Assembly: GCA_025997955.1 (NCBI GenBank)
Contig: BNVH01000011.1
Location: 1-51,088 of the forward strand
Origin: Synergistales bacterium
GTDB taxonomy: Bacteria; Synergistota; Synergistia; Synergistales; Aminobacteriaceae
Length of the DNA: 51,088 nucleotides
Reading direction: 5' to 3'
Shown one piece after another: positions 23,202 to 30,729 of the stretch (positions are counted from its first letter, which is position 1; each line of letters begins with the position of its first letter). The position numbers were made by a program, and so were the translations under genes. The notes under the pieces were generated by a model that had not been told where the DNA came from, did no database searches, and saw nothing but the letters and a program-made list of their open reading frames with translations.

Positions 23202-25148
23202 GTTACGCGACCTTCCTTATAGTACCTGAACTCTTTTTTGTGAGGTTGCCCCAAAACTTGCCGAAAAACTCTTTTACAACCGGAGCCTGCACTATGACAA
23301 TCAGAATGATAATGATAGCCTTATACGCTGGAACGCCCTCGGATGGGACGTTGTGGGTCGAAAGGGTCGTCGAGAGAGCTTGAATGGTATAAGCTCCGAT
23401 GACAGACCCAGCCATGCTGAATTTTCCGCCGCTGAGCGCGTTGCCTCCGAGGGCGACGGCGAGTATCGCGTCCATCTCAATGTTCTTGGTTATGGTTATG
23501 GGATTTATGGACGATTGCCTGCTTACTTGTAAAAAGGCGGCGATACCGACGCAGACTCCCATAATGATATACGTCATCATTTTGACGGAACGAGGATTCA
23601 GTCCGTTGAGACGGGACGCGTTTTCATTGATTCCTACCGACTGCGCGTACAAAGCGAGGTTAGTGAATTTCAGAACCAAAAATATGACTATCACCCCGGC
23701 CAAAGCGAAAAAAATCGGCGTCGGTATGGGGATTCCCGGAATAAAGTTGCCCCAATACGAAAACGCGTCGACGTGCACCATTGGCTTGTTTCCGCCGAGG
23801 ACCATCGAGCCTATTGAGCGCCCCGCGGTGAACAGGATAAGAGTGGCGACCATCGGCTGAATTCTGAACACCGACACCAATATACCGTTAAACGCCCCAG
23901 CAAGCATACCGGCCAAGCAACCGAGAACGACAGCCACGATAACTAAATTGTGCAGCTCGTATACCTGTGTTTCCGTGCCGCAGAGGACTCGCATTATGAC
24001 GCAGCCCGCTATCGCTATGGTGGAGCCGCCGCCGGCGTCCTCCAAATAGACCACGCAAGTCATGCAAATCAAAGCCGTGACTCCACCGACCGAGATGTCT
24101 ATACCGCCCGAGATCATGACGACCGAAAGCCCGCAGGACAGGACTATCAGCGCGGCGTATTCGTTGAGCAGATTGAAGAACGTCTGCGGCTTGGAAAAGC
24201 CCTTGTCGCCCAAAAAAATAACCGCGAGTATGTACATCGCCATAAACATGCAGATTGTAATGGTGAGAAGAAAGGCCGTATCTGTAGGCGGCTCCCGCTT
24301 TCTAAGTCCGTTTCGCGACATGTTACGCGACCTTCCTTATAGTACCTGAACTCTTTTTTGTGAGGTTGCCCCAAAACTTGCCGAAAAACTCTTTTACAAC
24401 CGGAGCCTGCACTATGACAATCAGAATGATAATGATAGCCTTATACGCTGGAACGCCCTCGGATGGGACGTTGTGGGTCGAAAGGGTCGTCGAGAGAGCT
24501 TGAATGGTATAAGCTCCGATGACAGACCCAGCCATGCTGAATTTTCCGCCGCTGAGCGCGTTGCCTCCGAGGGCGACGGCGAGTATCGCGTCCATCTCAA
24601 TGTTCTTGGTTATGGTTATGGGATTTATGGACGATTGCCTGCTTACTTGTAAAAAGGCGGCGATACCGACGCAGACTCCCATAATGATATACGTCATCAT
24701 TTTGACGGAACGAGGATTCAGTCCGTTGAGACGGGACGCGTTTTCATTGATTCCTACCGACTGCGCGTACAAAGCGAGGTTAGTGAATTTCAGAACCAAA
24801 AATATGACTATCACCCCGGCCAAAGCGAAAAAAATCGGCGTCGGTATGGGGATTCCCGGAATAAAGTTGCCCCAATACGAAAACGCGTCGACGTGCACCA
24901 TTGGCTTGTTTCCGCCGAGGACCATCGAGCCTATTGAGCGCCCCGCGGTGAACAGGATAAGAGTGGCGACCATCGGCTGAATTCTGAACACCGACACCAA
25001 TATACCGTTAAACGCCCCAGCAAGCATACCGGCCAAGCAACCGAGAACGACAGCCACGATAACTAAATTGTGCAGCTCGTATACCTGTGTTTCCGTGCCG
25101 CAGAGGACTCGCATTATGACGCAGCCCGCTATCGCTATGGTGGAGCCG
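22904..25148. repeat. 1,120-bp perfect tandem duplication
   Basis: Bases 22904-24028 are repeated at 24024-25148. I compared the visible lines of both copies and found no difference. The copies share the 5 bp AGCCG at the junction (24024-24028); the same AGCCG is present at both outer ends (22904-22908 and 25144-25148), as expected for duplication by microhomology. The unit runs from codon 99 of yjfF back through the yjfF start and most of ytfT. Confidence 0.95.
23203..24321 (-). CDS. chimeric permease: YjfF N-terminus fused to YtfT body
   Basis: A 372-residue in-frame fusion made by the tandem duplication. Residues 1-99 are identical to YjfF 1-99; residues 100-372 are identical to the last 273 residues of the YtfT-like protein. 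Because the joint falls after the YjfF motif GGIDISVGG and one more hydrophobic stretch (VTALICMTCVVYLE), the next segment STIAIAGCVIMRVL repeats the same structural position, so the chimera carries one extra helix-like segment and may have a shifted topology. It has the same ribosome binding site and start as yjfF. It may be a third, non-functional or altered permease, or an assembly error. Real only if reads span the junction at 24024-24028. Confidence 0.7.
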   Translation of the reverse strand: MSRNGLRKREPPTDTAFLLTITICMFMAMYILAVIFLGDKGFSKPQTFFNLLNEYAALIVLSCGLSVVMISGGIDISVGGVTALICMTCVVYLEDAGGGSTIAIAGCVIMRVLCGTETQVYELHNLVIVAVVLGCLAGMLAGAFNGILVSVFRIQPMVATLILFTAGRSIGSMVLGGNKPMVHVDAFSYWGNFIPGIPIPTPIFFALAGVIVIFLVLKFTNLALYAQSVGINENASRLNGLNPRSVKMMTYIIMGVCVGIAAFLQVSRQSSINPITITKNIEMDAILAVALGGNALSGGKFSMAGSVIGAYTIQALSTTLSTHNVPSEGVPAYKAIIIILIVIVQAPVVKEFFGKFWGNLTKKSSGTIRKVA

Positions 25149-25408
25149 ACGCTGATGTCCTGTCCGCCAGACGCGGCGGTCACGAGAGTCATGCCGATAG
25201 CCAAGAAAACCAATTCCGTGCCGTTGTTGAGTACGCTGATTATGCTGCCGAACAACGTCGGATAACCGGCGCTCGACGTTCTCATCTCAAGGCGAAAGAA
25301 CTGCGGATTGTCGATGAGGTTGAAAAGTATAACCAAAAACAAACAGATAATAGGGACAAACAGATGATGCTTGGTGATTTTGCGTATTATGCTAACTATA
25401 TCGGCCAT
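24323..25408 (-). CDS. ytfT: sugar ABC transporter permease, YtfT type
   Basis: A permease of 361 residues (BPD_transp_2 family) with the motif SGGQDISVGSTIAIAG. The ATG at 25408 has a GAGG 6 nt upstream; another ATG four codons earlier (25420) is possible. Either start overlaps the end of the ATPase gene, so translation is coupled. It is the first permease gene after the ATPase, in the YtfT position. All but its first 88 or so codons lie in the duplicated segment; this copy is the complete one. Confidence 0.88.
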   Translation of the reverse strand: MADIVSIIRKITKHHLFVPIICLFLVILFNLIDNPQFFRLEMRTSSAGYPTLFGSIISVLNNGTELVFLAIGMTLVTAASGGQDISVGSTIAIAGCVIMRVLCGTETQVYELHNLVIVAVVLGCLAGMLAGAFNGILVSVFRIQPMVATLILFTAGRSIGSMVLGGNKPMVHVDAFSYWGNFIPGIPIPTPIFFALAGVIVIFLVLKFTNLALYAQSVGINENASRLNGLNPRSVKMMTYIIMGVCVGIAAFLQVSRQSSINPITITKNIEMDAILAVALGGNALSGGKFSMAGSVIGAYTIQALSTTLSTHNVPSEGVPAYKAIIIILIVIVQAPVVKEFFGKFWGNLTKKSSGTIRKVA

Positions 25409-26924
25409 TGCGCGCCTCATTTCCCGCTATGGTACGCATTATATTTGTCTGGGTCAAATCTTCGCCGCTCAACTCGCCGACGACGCGTAAATCCCTCATG
25501 ACAACAAGACGGGAACAAACGCGGAGCATCTCTTCAATTTCAGATGAGATGAATGTTATGCTCATACCCTCGGACGCGAGCTCCAATACGAGTTTTTGAA
25601 TTTCTATCTTTGTGCCTATGTCGATACCGCGCGTCGGCTCATCGAGTATGAGATATTCGGGGTGAGTGAGCAGCCAGCGCGCAAGTATGGCTTTTTGTTG
25701 GTTGCCGCCCGAAAGCGAGGCTATAGGCGTATCGACCGACGCTGTTTTTATAGCGAGCAGCTTGATGTACTCGTCCGCGAAGGCTTTGGCCTGCGCTGCT
25801 GTGAACGGTCTAAAAAAGCCCCTCATCACTTGGAGAGCGATAATGATGTTCTCACGAACCGACAGCTCAGCGATGATACCGTCGCGCTTACGGTCCTCTG
25901 GGAGGTAGCCGACGCCGTGTTTCATAGCCGCAAACGGCTCGTCGATTTTTACATTTCGGCCGTTCATCTTGACCTGTCCGCCCGTCACCCTGTCCGCGCC
26001 GTAGATAGCGCGGACGCACTCACTTCTGCCGGATCCGAGAAGACCCGTGAACCCGTTCACCTCGCCGCGCTTTATCGTAAAATCAAATGGCTTGACGCCT
26101 GAATTACTTGTAAGCCCATACGCCTCAAGCACGGGAATTTGATCAAGCTTCGCGTCTATGGACGCCTTGCCGCCCGATATGCTTTCGAGGTCATCGAGTT
26201 CTTTACCCATCATCTTTGAAACCAATTCAACCCTCGGCAAGTCTCTTGCCAAGAACTCCCCCACAAGCTCGCCGCCGCGCAGTACGGTTATTCTGTCGCT
26301 GACCTCATATACTTGATCTAAAAAATGCGTGACGAAGATAATCCCCACCCCGCGCGTCTTAAGATCGCGCATAAGCGTAAATAGCTTAGCGACTTCGTTT
26401 TCATCAAGCGAAGACGTCGGTTCGTCGAGTATGAGCGCTTTGCAGTCCATATCGACGGCCCGAGCGATGGCGACCATCTGTTGAATAGCGATAGAGCAGT
26501 TCGCAAGCTGCTGAGCGGGGGTAGCGGGAATATCGAGAGTATCAAGAATTTCCCTTGCGCGCGTGTTCATGCGGCGCCAATTGACTATCGTGTCTTTGTC
26601 GCGCCCGATAAACATATTTTCGGCGACGCTCAGATTCGGGCAAAGCGTAATTTCCTGATAGACCGTACTGATGCCGAGATTTTGCGCCTCCTGCGGCGAC
26701 TTTATGGTCAGGGCTTTCTCGTCGCCCTTTATATAAACCTGCCCCGCGTCCTTCGCGTAAACGCCGGTCAAAACCTTTATCAAAGTGGATTTTCCCGCGC
26801 CGTTCTCGCCCATAAGCGCGTGGACTTCACCGCATCGCAACGTGAAATCAACGTTCTTCAAGGCGTTCACGCCAGGAAACGATTTGCATATTCCACGCAT
26901 TGATAATACGGTGTTATCCAGCAC
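25392..26924 (-). CDS. ytfR: sugar ABC transporter ATP-binding protein, YtfR type
   Basis: A 510-residue fused double ATPase of the RbsA/MglA/YtfR class. The first cassette has Walker A GENGAGKSTLIKVL and the Walker B region ALILDEPTSSLD. The second has the usual degenerate Walker A (GLLGSGRSECVRAIYG), signature LSGGNQQKAILARW and LILDEPTRGIDIGT. It powers import by the YtfT/YjfF permeases. The start is GTG at 26924 with only a weak G-rich site. It follows the binding protein gene by 43 bp. Confidence 0.93.
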   Translation of the reverse strand: MLDNTVLSMRGICKSFPGVNALKNVDFTLRCGEVHALMGENGAGKSTLIKVLTGVYAKDAGQVYIKGDEKALTIKSPQEAQNLGISTVYQEITLCPNLSVAENMFIGRDKDTIVNWRRMNTRAREILDTLDIPATPAQQLANCSIAIQQMVAIARAVDMDCKALILDEPTSSLDENEVAKLFTLMRDLKTRGVGIIFVTHFLDQVYEVSDRITVLRGGELVGEFLARDLPRVELVSKMMGKELDDLESISGGKASIDAKLDQIPVLEAYGLTSNSGVKPFDFTIKRGEVNGFTGLLGSGRSECVRAIYGADRVTGGQVKMNGRNVKIDEPFAAMKHGVGYLPEDRKRDGIIAELSVRENIIIALQVMRGFFRPFTAAQAKAFADEYIKLLAIKTASVDTPIASLSGGNQQKAILARWLLTHPEYLILDEPTRGIDIGTKIEIQKLVLELASEGMSITFISSEIEEMLRVCSRLVVMRDLRVVGELSGEDLTQTNIMRTIAGNEARNGRYS

Positions 26925-26967
26925 TGTTCTTGCCCCCGTTAGAGTAAGGTTTACCGAACTCGTCTAT

Positions 26968-27930
26968 TTAATACGGACGGGCGTCCACGATAGCTTGCGT
27001 TATAGTCGCGCTGTCAAAAATCTCTTCATCGACATAGGCGTTCTTGTCGACGGGCTTGCCAGCTTCGATGTCATTGATAAGTTTGACAATGCGCGGGCCG
27101 TGCAATGGATTGCACTCGACGTCGAGGTTGAACTTGCCGTCGACGACCAACTGGAGCGCCCACTTGTTGGCGTCAAAAGCGATTACGATGACCGAGCCGT
27201 TCTTGCCGTATGTGATACCCGCGTTGTCCATAGCCGTTTCCGCGCCGCGCGCCATGTTGTCGTTCTCGGAGAAGATGACGTTGAATTTAGTGCCGGCGTC
27301 GATGACGTTGGTGACTTCCGCTGTGGCGAGACCTTCGTCCCAGCCCTTCATGGCCTGCTGGTGAACTATCTTCCAACCGTTGGCGGCCGCGGCGTCTTTA
27401 AGAGCCTTAGAGCGTCCGAGCTGCGCTGACGAGCCCGCGTCGCCCTGAATGTGGACGATGTTATACTCGCCCTTATTCTGGGCTTTCAGCCAATCGGTGG
27501 CTTTTTTACCCTCCGCCTCGAAGTCGGAACAGACCATAGCGGTGTACATATCCTCCGCGAGGTCGAGCTTTCGGTCGACCATAATCAGGGGGATTCCGGC
27601 GTCTTTGGCGCTTCGGGCTACGCTTTCCCAGCCGGAGGACTGGATACCGGCGATAACGAGATAGTCGACCTCTTCTTGAATAAGAGCCTGAGCGTCGGCC
27701 ACCTGTTTTTCGTGCGAGCCCTCGCCGAAGACTATCTTCAGGTCAAACCCGGCCTCTTTTGTGAGCGCTGTCTGCATGGACTTGGTGTTTGCCGTACGCC
27801 AGTCAGATTCGTTGGTGTTTGTCTGTACGAAGCCGACTGTAATTAGCGGCGCGGCGAGCGCAGGAGCGGAACAAACCACGATAGAGAAAAGCGCGAGAAA
27901 CGTAAAGATAACCGCAAATACCTTTTTCAA
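26968..27930 (-). CDS. ytfQ: periplasmic sugar-binding protein, YtfQ type
   Basis: A 320-residue periplasmic binding protein of the LacI/RbsB fold with a signal peptide at 1-27 (cleavage after ALAA). YtfQ-like features are GFVQTNTNESDWRTANT, FGEGSHEKQVADAQALIQEE, the DRK at the hinge, and FSENDNMARGAETAM. E. coli YtfQ binds galactofuranose; here the araD partner suggests a pentose or related sugar, so specificity is open. The start is TTG behind GGAGGAAA, which fits the spacing. It is the first gene of the six-gene operon. Confidence 0.9.
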   Translation of the reverse strand: MKKVFAVIFTFLALFSIVVCSAPALAAPLITVGFVQTNTNESDWRTANTKSMQTALTKEAGFDLKIVFGEGSHEKQVADAQALIQEEVDYLVIAGIQSSGWESVARSAKDAGIPLIMVDRKLDLAEDMYTAMVCSDFEAEGKKATDWLKAQNKGEYNIVHIQGDAGSSAQLGRSKALKDAAAANGWKIVHQQAMKGWDEGLATAEVTNVIDAGTKFNVIFSENDNMARGAETAMDNAGITYGKNGSVIVIAFDANKWALQLVVDGKFNLDVECNPLHGPRIVKLINDIEAGKPVDKNAYVDEEIFDSATITQAIVDARPY

Positions 27931-27999
27931 AATAATTTCCTCCTCAAGATAAAATTTTACTTCTTGCCTTGCCTGACCATCTGTCTGATTTGTAAGTAC

Positions 28000-28028
28000 A
28001 AAATAACATGATTTTTTATGATTATCAA
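28000..28028 (-). promoter_or_regulatory. promoter of the sugar transporter operon
   Basis: Minus-strand TTGATA (28023-28028), a 17-bp spacer, and TATTTT (28000-28005) with an upstream TG (extended -10). It lies about 70 bp ahead of the binding protein start. The surrounding 27931-28057 is AT-rich; no clear operator is visible. Confidence 0.6.
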
Positions 28029-28057
28029 TTACAAATTGAAAAATAATAAAACTAAAC

Positions 28058-29017
28058 CTAATCTCCCGCTATTCCGGTCTCCCGCAGATCCCTCAGCATC
28101 CTCTCCGTGCGCTTCGCCCGTCCGTCAGAGTTGAGATGGTAAACTGTGTCGTACATATCTTCAATGGGATACAGCGACTCCTCAAACGTCCCGAGAATCG
28201 GCACGTTTTTGGATTTATAAAACGCCTGAATGTCTGATATATTTTTCCTCACGACGCCTGAGTCATAGACTTCGTCATAGAGCAGCGACGGATAAGCGGC
28301 AATGAAAGTCACACCTGAAGCGCGACATTCGTCGATAAAGTCACTGAGGCGTCTCAGCGCCGACGAGCTGACAAAGTTGGGAGTTGTTAAGGGTTTAGAT
28401 GGACCTTGTGGAGTTTCGAGTTTTTGTTCGATATTACTCGTCTCGTCACCGTTTCGATTGAGTGTGGAGGTGACTTTTTCTGTTTCTGTGATTTCTGCGA
28501 TCTTTGGCGGGAAAAACACACTCATACATTTCTGCAGAACTTCTGTAAGGCTCAGCCCCATAATGAACCGAAGTTTCTGAAAAATACTTTGTGTTCTAAG
28601 ATAATCGCGGTCATATGCTATAACGTATATAATCTCATGCAGATATATGTTATTCGTGTACATCTCATACTCTAACGGAGCCACGATAATGTCACCTGAT
28701 ACAGCGGAAAGCCCGGCGATATACAAGTTGTACAGCCCTAAAGGTTGACTAATAGCAAAATTGACGAACGGTACGTTCAGACTTTTTTCAAGCCAACTTG
28801 TATCGACACCGTATAATCCATTGGAACCTGAGGATAAAATAAACTTGCTGTGTTTTAACCCGTCAGCGTAGTTTTTTTTCCATTCGATGATTTTAGCAAA
28901 TCCCTCAACATTAGATACTCCCACTTGCAAGGATATAAATGTCCACAATACAAACAAAATCACCACGCCCAACATAAACACGCAATAAAATCTAAAATAA
29001 GCTCTCAAAAGGTTCAC
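28058..29017 (-). CDS. membrane-anchored SGNH-like partner of the MBOAT acyltransferase
   Basis: A 319-residue protein with one N-terminal TM segment (about 9-31) and a periplasmic domain. It has an SGNH-type block I (ILSSGSNGLYGVD) and a block V-like DTVYHLNSDG near the C-terminus, the usual pattern in DltD/AlgJ-type partners that transfer acyl groups handed across the membrane by an MBOAT protein. A Ser/Thr/Pro-rich linker at about 175-215 is poorly conserved in character. It begins 3 bp after the MBOAT gene. Likely role: O-acylation of a surface polysaccharide. The exact target is unknown. Confidence 0.75.
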   Translation of the reverse strand: MNLLRAYFRFYCVFMLGVVILFVLWTFISLQVGVSNVEGFAKIIEWKKNYADGLKHSKFILSSGSNGLYGVDTSWLEKSLNVPFVNFAISQPLGLYNLYIAGLSAVSGDIIVAPLEYEMYTNNIYLHEIIYVIAYDRDYLRTQSIFQKLRFIMGLSLTEVLQKCMSVFFPPKIAEITETEKVTSTLNRNGDETSNIEQKLETPQGPSKPLTTPNFVSSSALRRLSDFIDECRASGVTFIAAYPSLLYDEVYDSGVVRKNISDIQAFYKSKNVPILGTFEESLYPIEDMYDTVYHLNSDGRAKRTERMLRDLRETGIAGD

Positions 29018-29020
29018 CGC

Positions 29021-30493
29021 CTAAAAATTAAAGTATAAAAATTCGCCCGGTGTAGCTTCCAATAACTGCTTAATGACGAGGAAAAACAGGCAACCCAACA
29101 AAAAGACGAAACGAAGCCTATATTGAGCTACTGGCTTATCTCCGACATCACTGTCGGGGTGATAGTTTAGGATGCGCTGAATATTCGGCAAGCATGTCAA
29201 AGGTAACGCAAACGCGACGAAGAGTATTATTATCCTTCTGTGCAATGTGACCAACAAAGGATATTGAGCGTTCGACAACGCTCCCGCTATCGACACGCCC
29301 CTAACATCAAACATCCGTTTCACTAAAGAAACAGCATCACTCATATTCTCAGCCCTGAAGAATACCCAAGCCACAACAACGGCGGTGAATGTAACGAGCC
29401 ACGACAATATCTTAGGTAGTTTTAGATTACCGCAAAACATTCTCCACATATGGTTGACCACGAGATACATTCCGTGCAGTCCTCCCCATACGATAAACGT
29501 CCACCCAGCTCCGTGCCATAGCCCGCCCAACAGCATCGTTATCATCAAGTTTCGCAGCTTAGCGGTCTGTCCGTGGCGGTTGCCTCCCAGGGGAATATAC
29601 AGATACCTCTTCAGAAACGAAGACAACGTCATATGCCACCTTCGCCAGAAGTCGATTATAGAAAGCGCGCGGTAAGGAGAATCGAAATTCAGCGGAAGTC
29701 TCATGTTAAACATCAGGCATAGTCCTATAGCCATCTCGGAGTAGCCGGAGAAGTCAAAATAAATTTGGAGTGTATAGGATATGGCTCCAAGCCAAGCCTC
29801 AAAGAACGTCGCGTTCTCCGCGCCCTCAAATATAAGCGCGACGGCAGGCGACAACGTGTCCGCTATCAGAACTTTTTTGGCGAGGCCGACGACAAAGAAC
29901 GTAATGCCAGCGCAGAAATGTTCGTTATCGAATTTGAAAAAATCCTTTTTGGAGAACTGCGGAATGAGGTCTTTGTGATAGAGAATCGGCCCAGCTATGA
30001 GCTGAGGAAAGACTGTGATGAACAGGCTGTAAGTAAGAAAATTGTATCGCTTGTCTTTGAAATAATCATGTTCCATATAAATGTCGGCCAGATACGCTAT
30101 CTGCGTGAAAGTGTAGAATGATATAGCCAAGGGCAGCGGGATTGTCGGGACAACAAGCGATAAGCCAAAGAGCGCGTTTACCTGAGACACGAGAAAGCCA
30201 GTGTATTTGTAAACCCCCAACACAAGCAAATTCACGCTCACACCAAAAATCATAAGGGACTTGCCAGCGTTCTCTCTCTTTTTGTCTATAAGTTCTCCGA
30301 TGATAAAGTTAAAAACTATCGACGCCAAGATGAGCGGCAAATAGTTTACGTCCCACCACGAATAATAAAAAAGCGACGCAATCGTTAAAAACGTCATAGC
30401 TATGCGTGTGAAATTAAAGCTCGCCATGACGTGATAAAACAGCAACACACAGGGAAGAAACGCAAAAATAAATTCGGGAGAGTTAAAAAGCAA
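29021..30493 (-). CDS. MBOAT-family O-acyltransferase, AlgI type
   Basis: A 490-residue multi-pass membrane acyltransferase. The family hallmarks are IDFWRRWHMTLSSFLKRYLY and the active-site region WHGAGWTFIVWGGLHGMYL with the invariant His. Such proteins move an acyl group, usually acetyl, across the membrane for transfer to exopolysaccharide, peptidoglycan or teichoic acid. The start must be TTG at 30493: an in-frame TAA lies six codons upstream (30509-30511) and there is no ATG between. The N-terminus LLFNSPEFIFAFLPCVLLF is normal for the family. The TTG lies directly after a hairpin that contains the G-rich ribosome binding site. First gene of a two-gene operon with the SGNH protein. Confidence 0.93.
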   Translation of the reverse strand: MLFNSPEFIFAFLPCVLLFYHVMASFNFTRIAMTFLTIASLFYYSWWDVNYLPLILASIVFNFIIGELIDKKRENAGKSLMIFGVSVNLLVLGVYKYTGFLVSQVNALFGLSLVVPTIPLPLAISFYTFTQIAYLADIYMEHDYFKDKRYNFLTYSLFITVFPQLIAGPILYHKDLIPQFSKKDFFKFDNEHFCAGITFFVVGLAKKVLIADTLSPAVALIFEGAENATFFEAWLGAISYTLQIYFDFSGYSEMAIGLCLMFNMRLPLNFDSPYRALSIIDFWRRWHMTLSSFLKRYLYIPLGGNRHGQTAKLRNLMITMLLGGLWHGAGWTFIVWGGLHGMYLVVNHMWRMFCGNLKLPKILSWLVTFTAVVVAWVFFRAENMSDAVSLVKRMFDVRGVSIAGALSNAQYPLLVTLHRRIIILFVAFALPLTCLPNIQRILNYHPDSDVGDKPVAQYRLRFVFLLGCLFFLVIKQLLEATPGEFLYFNF

Positions 30494-30542
30494 AAGAAAC
30501 GCCCCCCCTTACGCGTAACGTGCGGAAAAGGAGGGTTGCGTT
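30491..30542 (-). promoter_or_regulatory. hairpin in the MBOAT leader: attenuator or ribosome-site trap
   Basis: On the minus strand AACGC-AA-CCC-T-CCTT (30528-30542) can pair with AAGG-G-GGG-GCGTT (30498-30510), about 12 bp with one mismatch and a 2-nt bulge. The 3' arm holds AAGGGGGGG, the only ribosome binding site for the TTG start at 30493. The hairpin is followed by TTTCTTTTGCTTTTT, so it also has the form of an intrinsic terminator. Confidence 0.65.
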
Positions 30543-30569
30543 GTATAGATTGAATAGACTAGACTATTG

Positions 30570-30660
30570 TTGTTGCTTGTTGCTTGTTGCTTGTTGCTTG
30601 TTGCTTGTTGCTTGTTGCTTGTTGCTTGTTGCTTGTTGCTTGTTGCTTGTTGCTTGTTGC
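30570..30660. repeat. heptanucleotide tandem repeat, 13 perfect copies
   Basis: TTGTTGC on the plus strand (GCAACAA on the minus strand), 13 exact copies with no interruption, followed by two more matching bases. It lies between the promoter at 30664-30692 and the MBOAT start, so it is transcribed as an unstructured CAA-rich leader. No start codon precedes it in any minus-strand frame. Confidence 0.97.
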
Positions 30661-30663
30661 TTA

Positions 30664-30692
30664 ATTATACAATTTTTTTGATGCCTTGTCAT
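30664..30692 (-). promoter_or_regulatory. promoter of the O-acyltransferase operon
   Basis: Minus-strand ATGACA (30687-30692), a 17-bp spacer containing an A tract, TATAAT (30664-30669). The expected transcript start falls in the first or second heptamer, about 3-10 nt past the -10. Confidence 0.8.
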
Positions 30693-30729
30693 CAGTAAAA
30701 ACACTGTCCTTTCGGAATTCTTTGCTTCT

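Noticed and set aside
22904..25148. Insertion sequence or other mobile element as the cause of the 1.1-kb repeat
   Set aside because: The unit holds only permease sequence, has no inverted ends and no transposase; a 5-bp microhomology explains it.
30570..30660. Heptamer array considered as a CRISPR array or as a coding repeat
   Set aside because: The unit is 7 bp with no spacers, and no start codon opens a frame through it in either direction; it is a simple tandem repeat.
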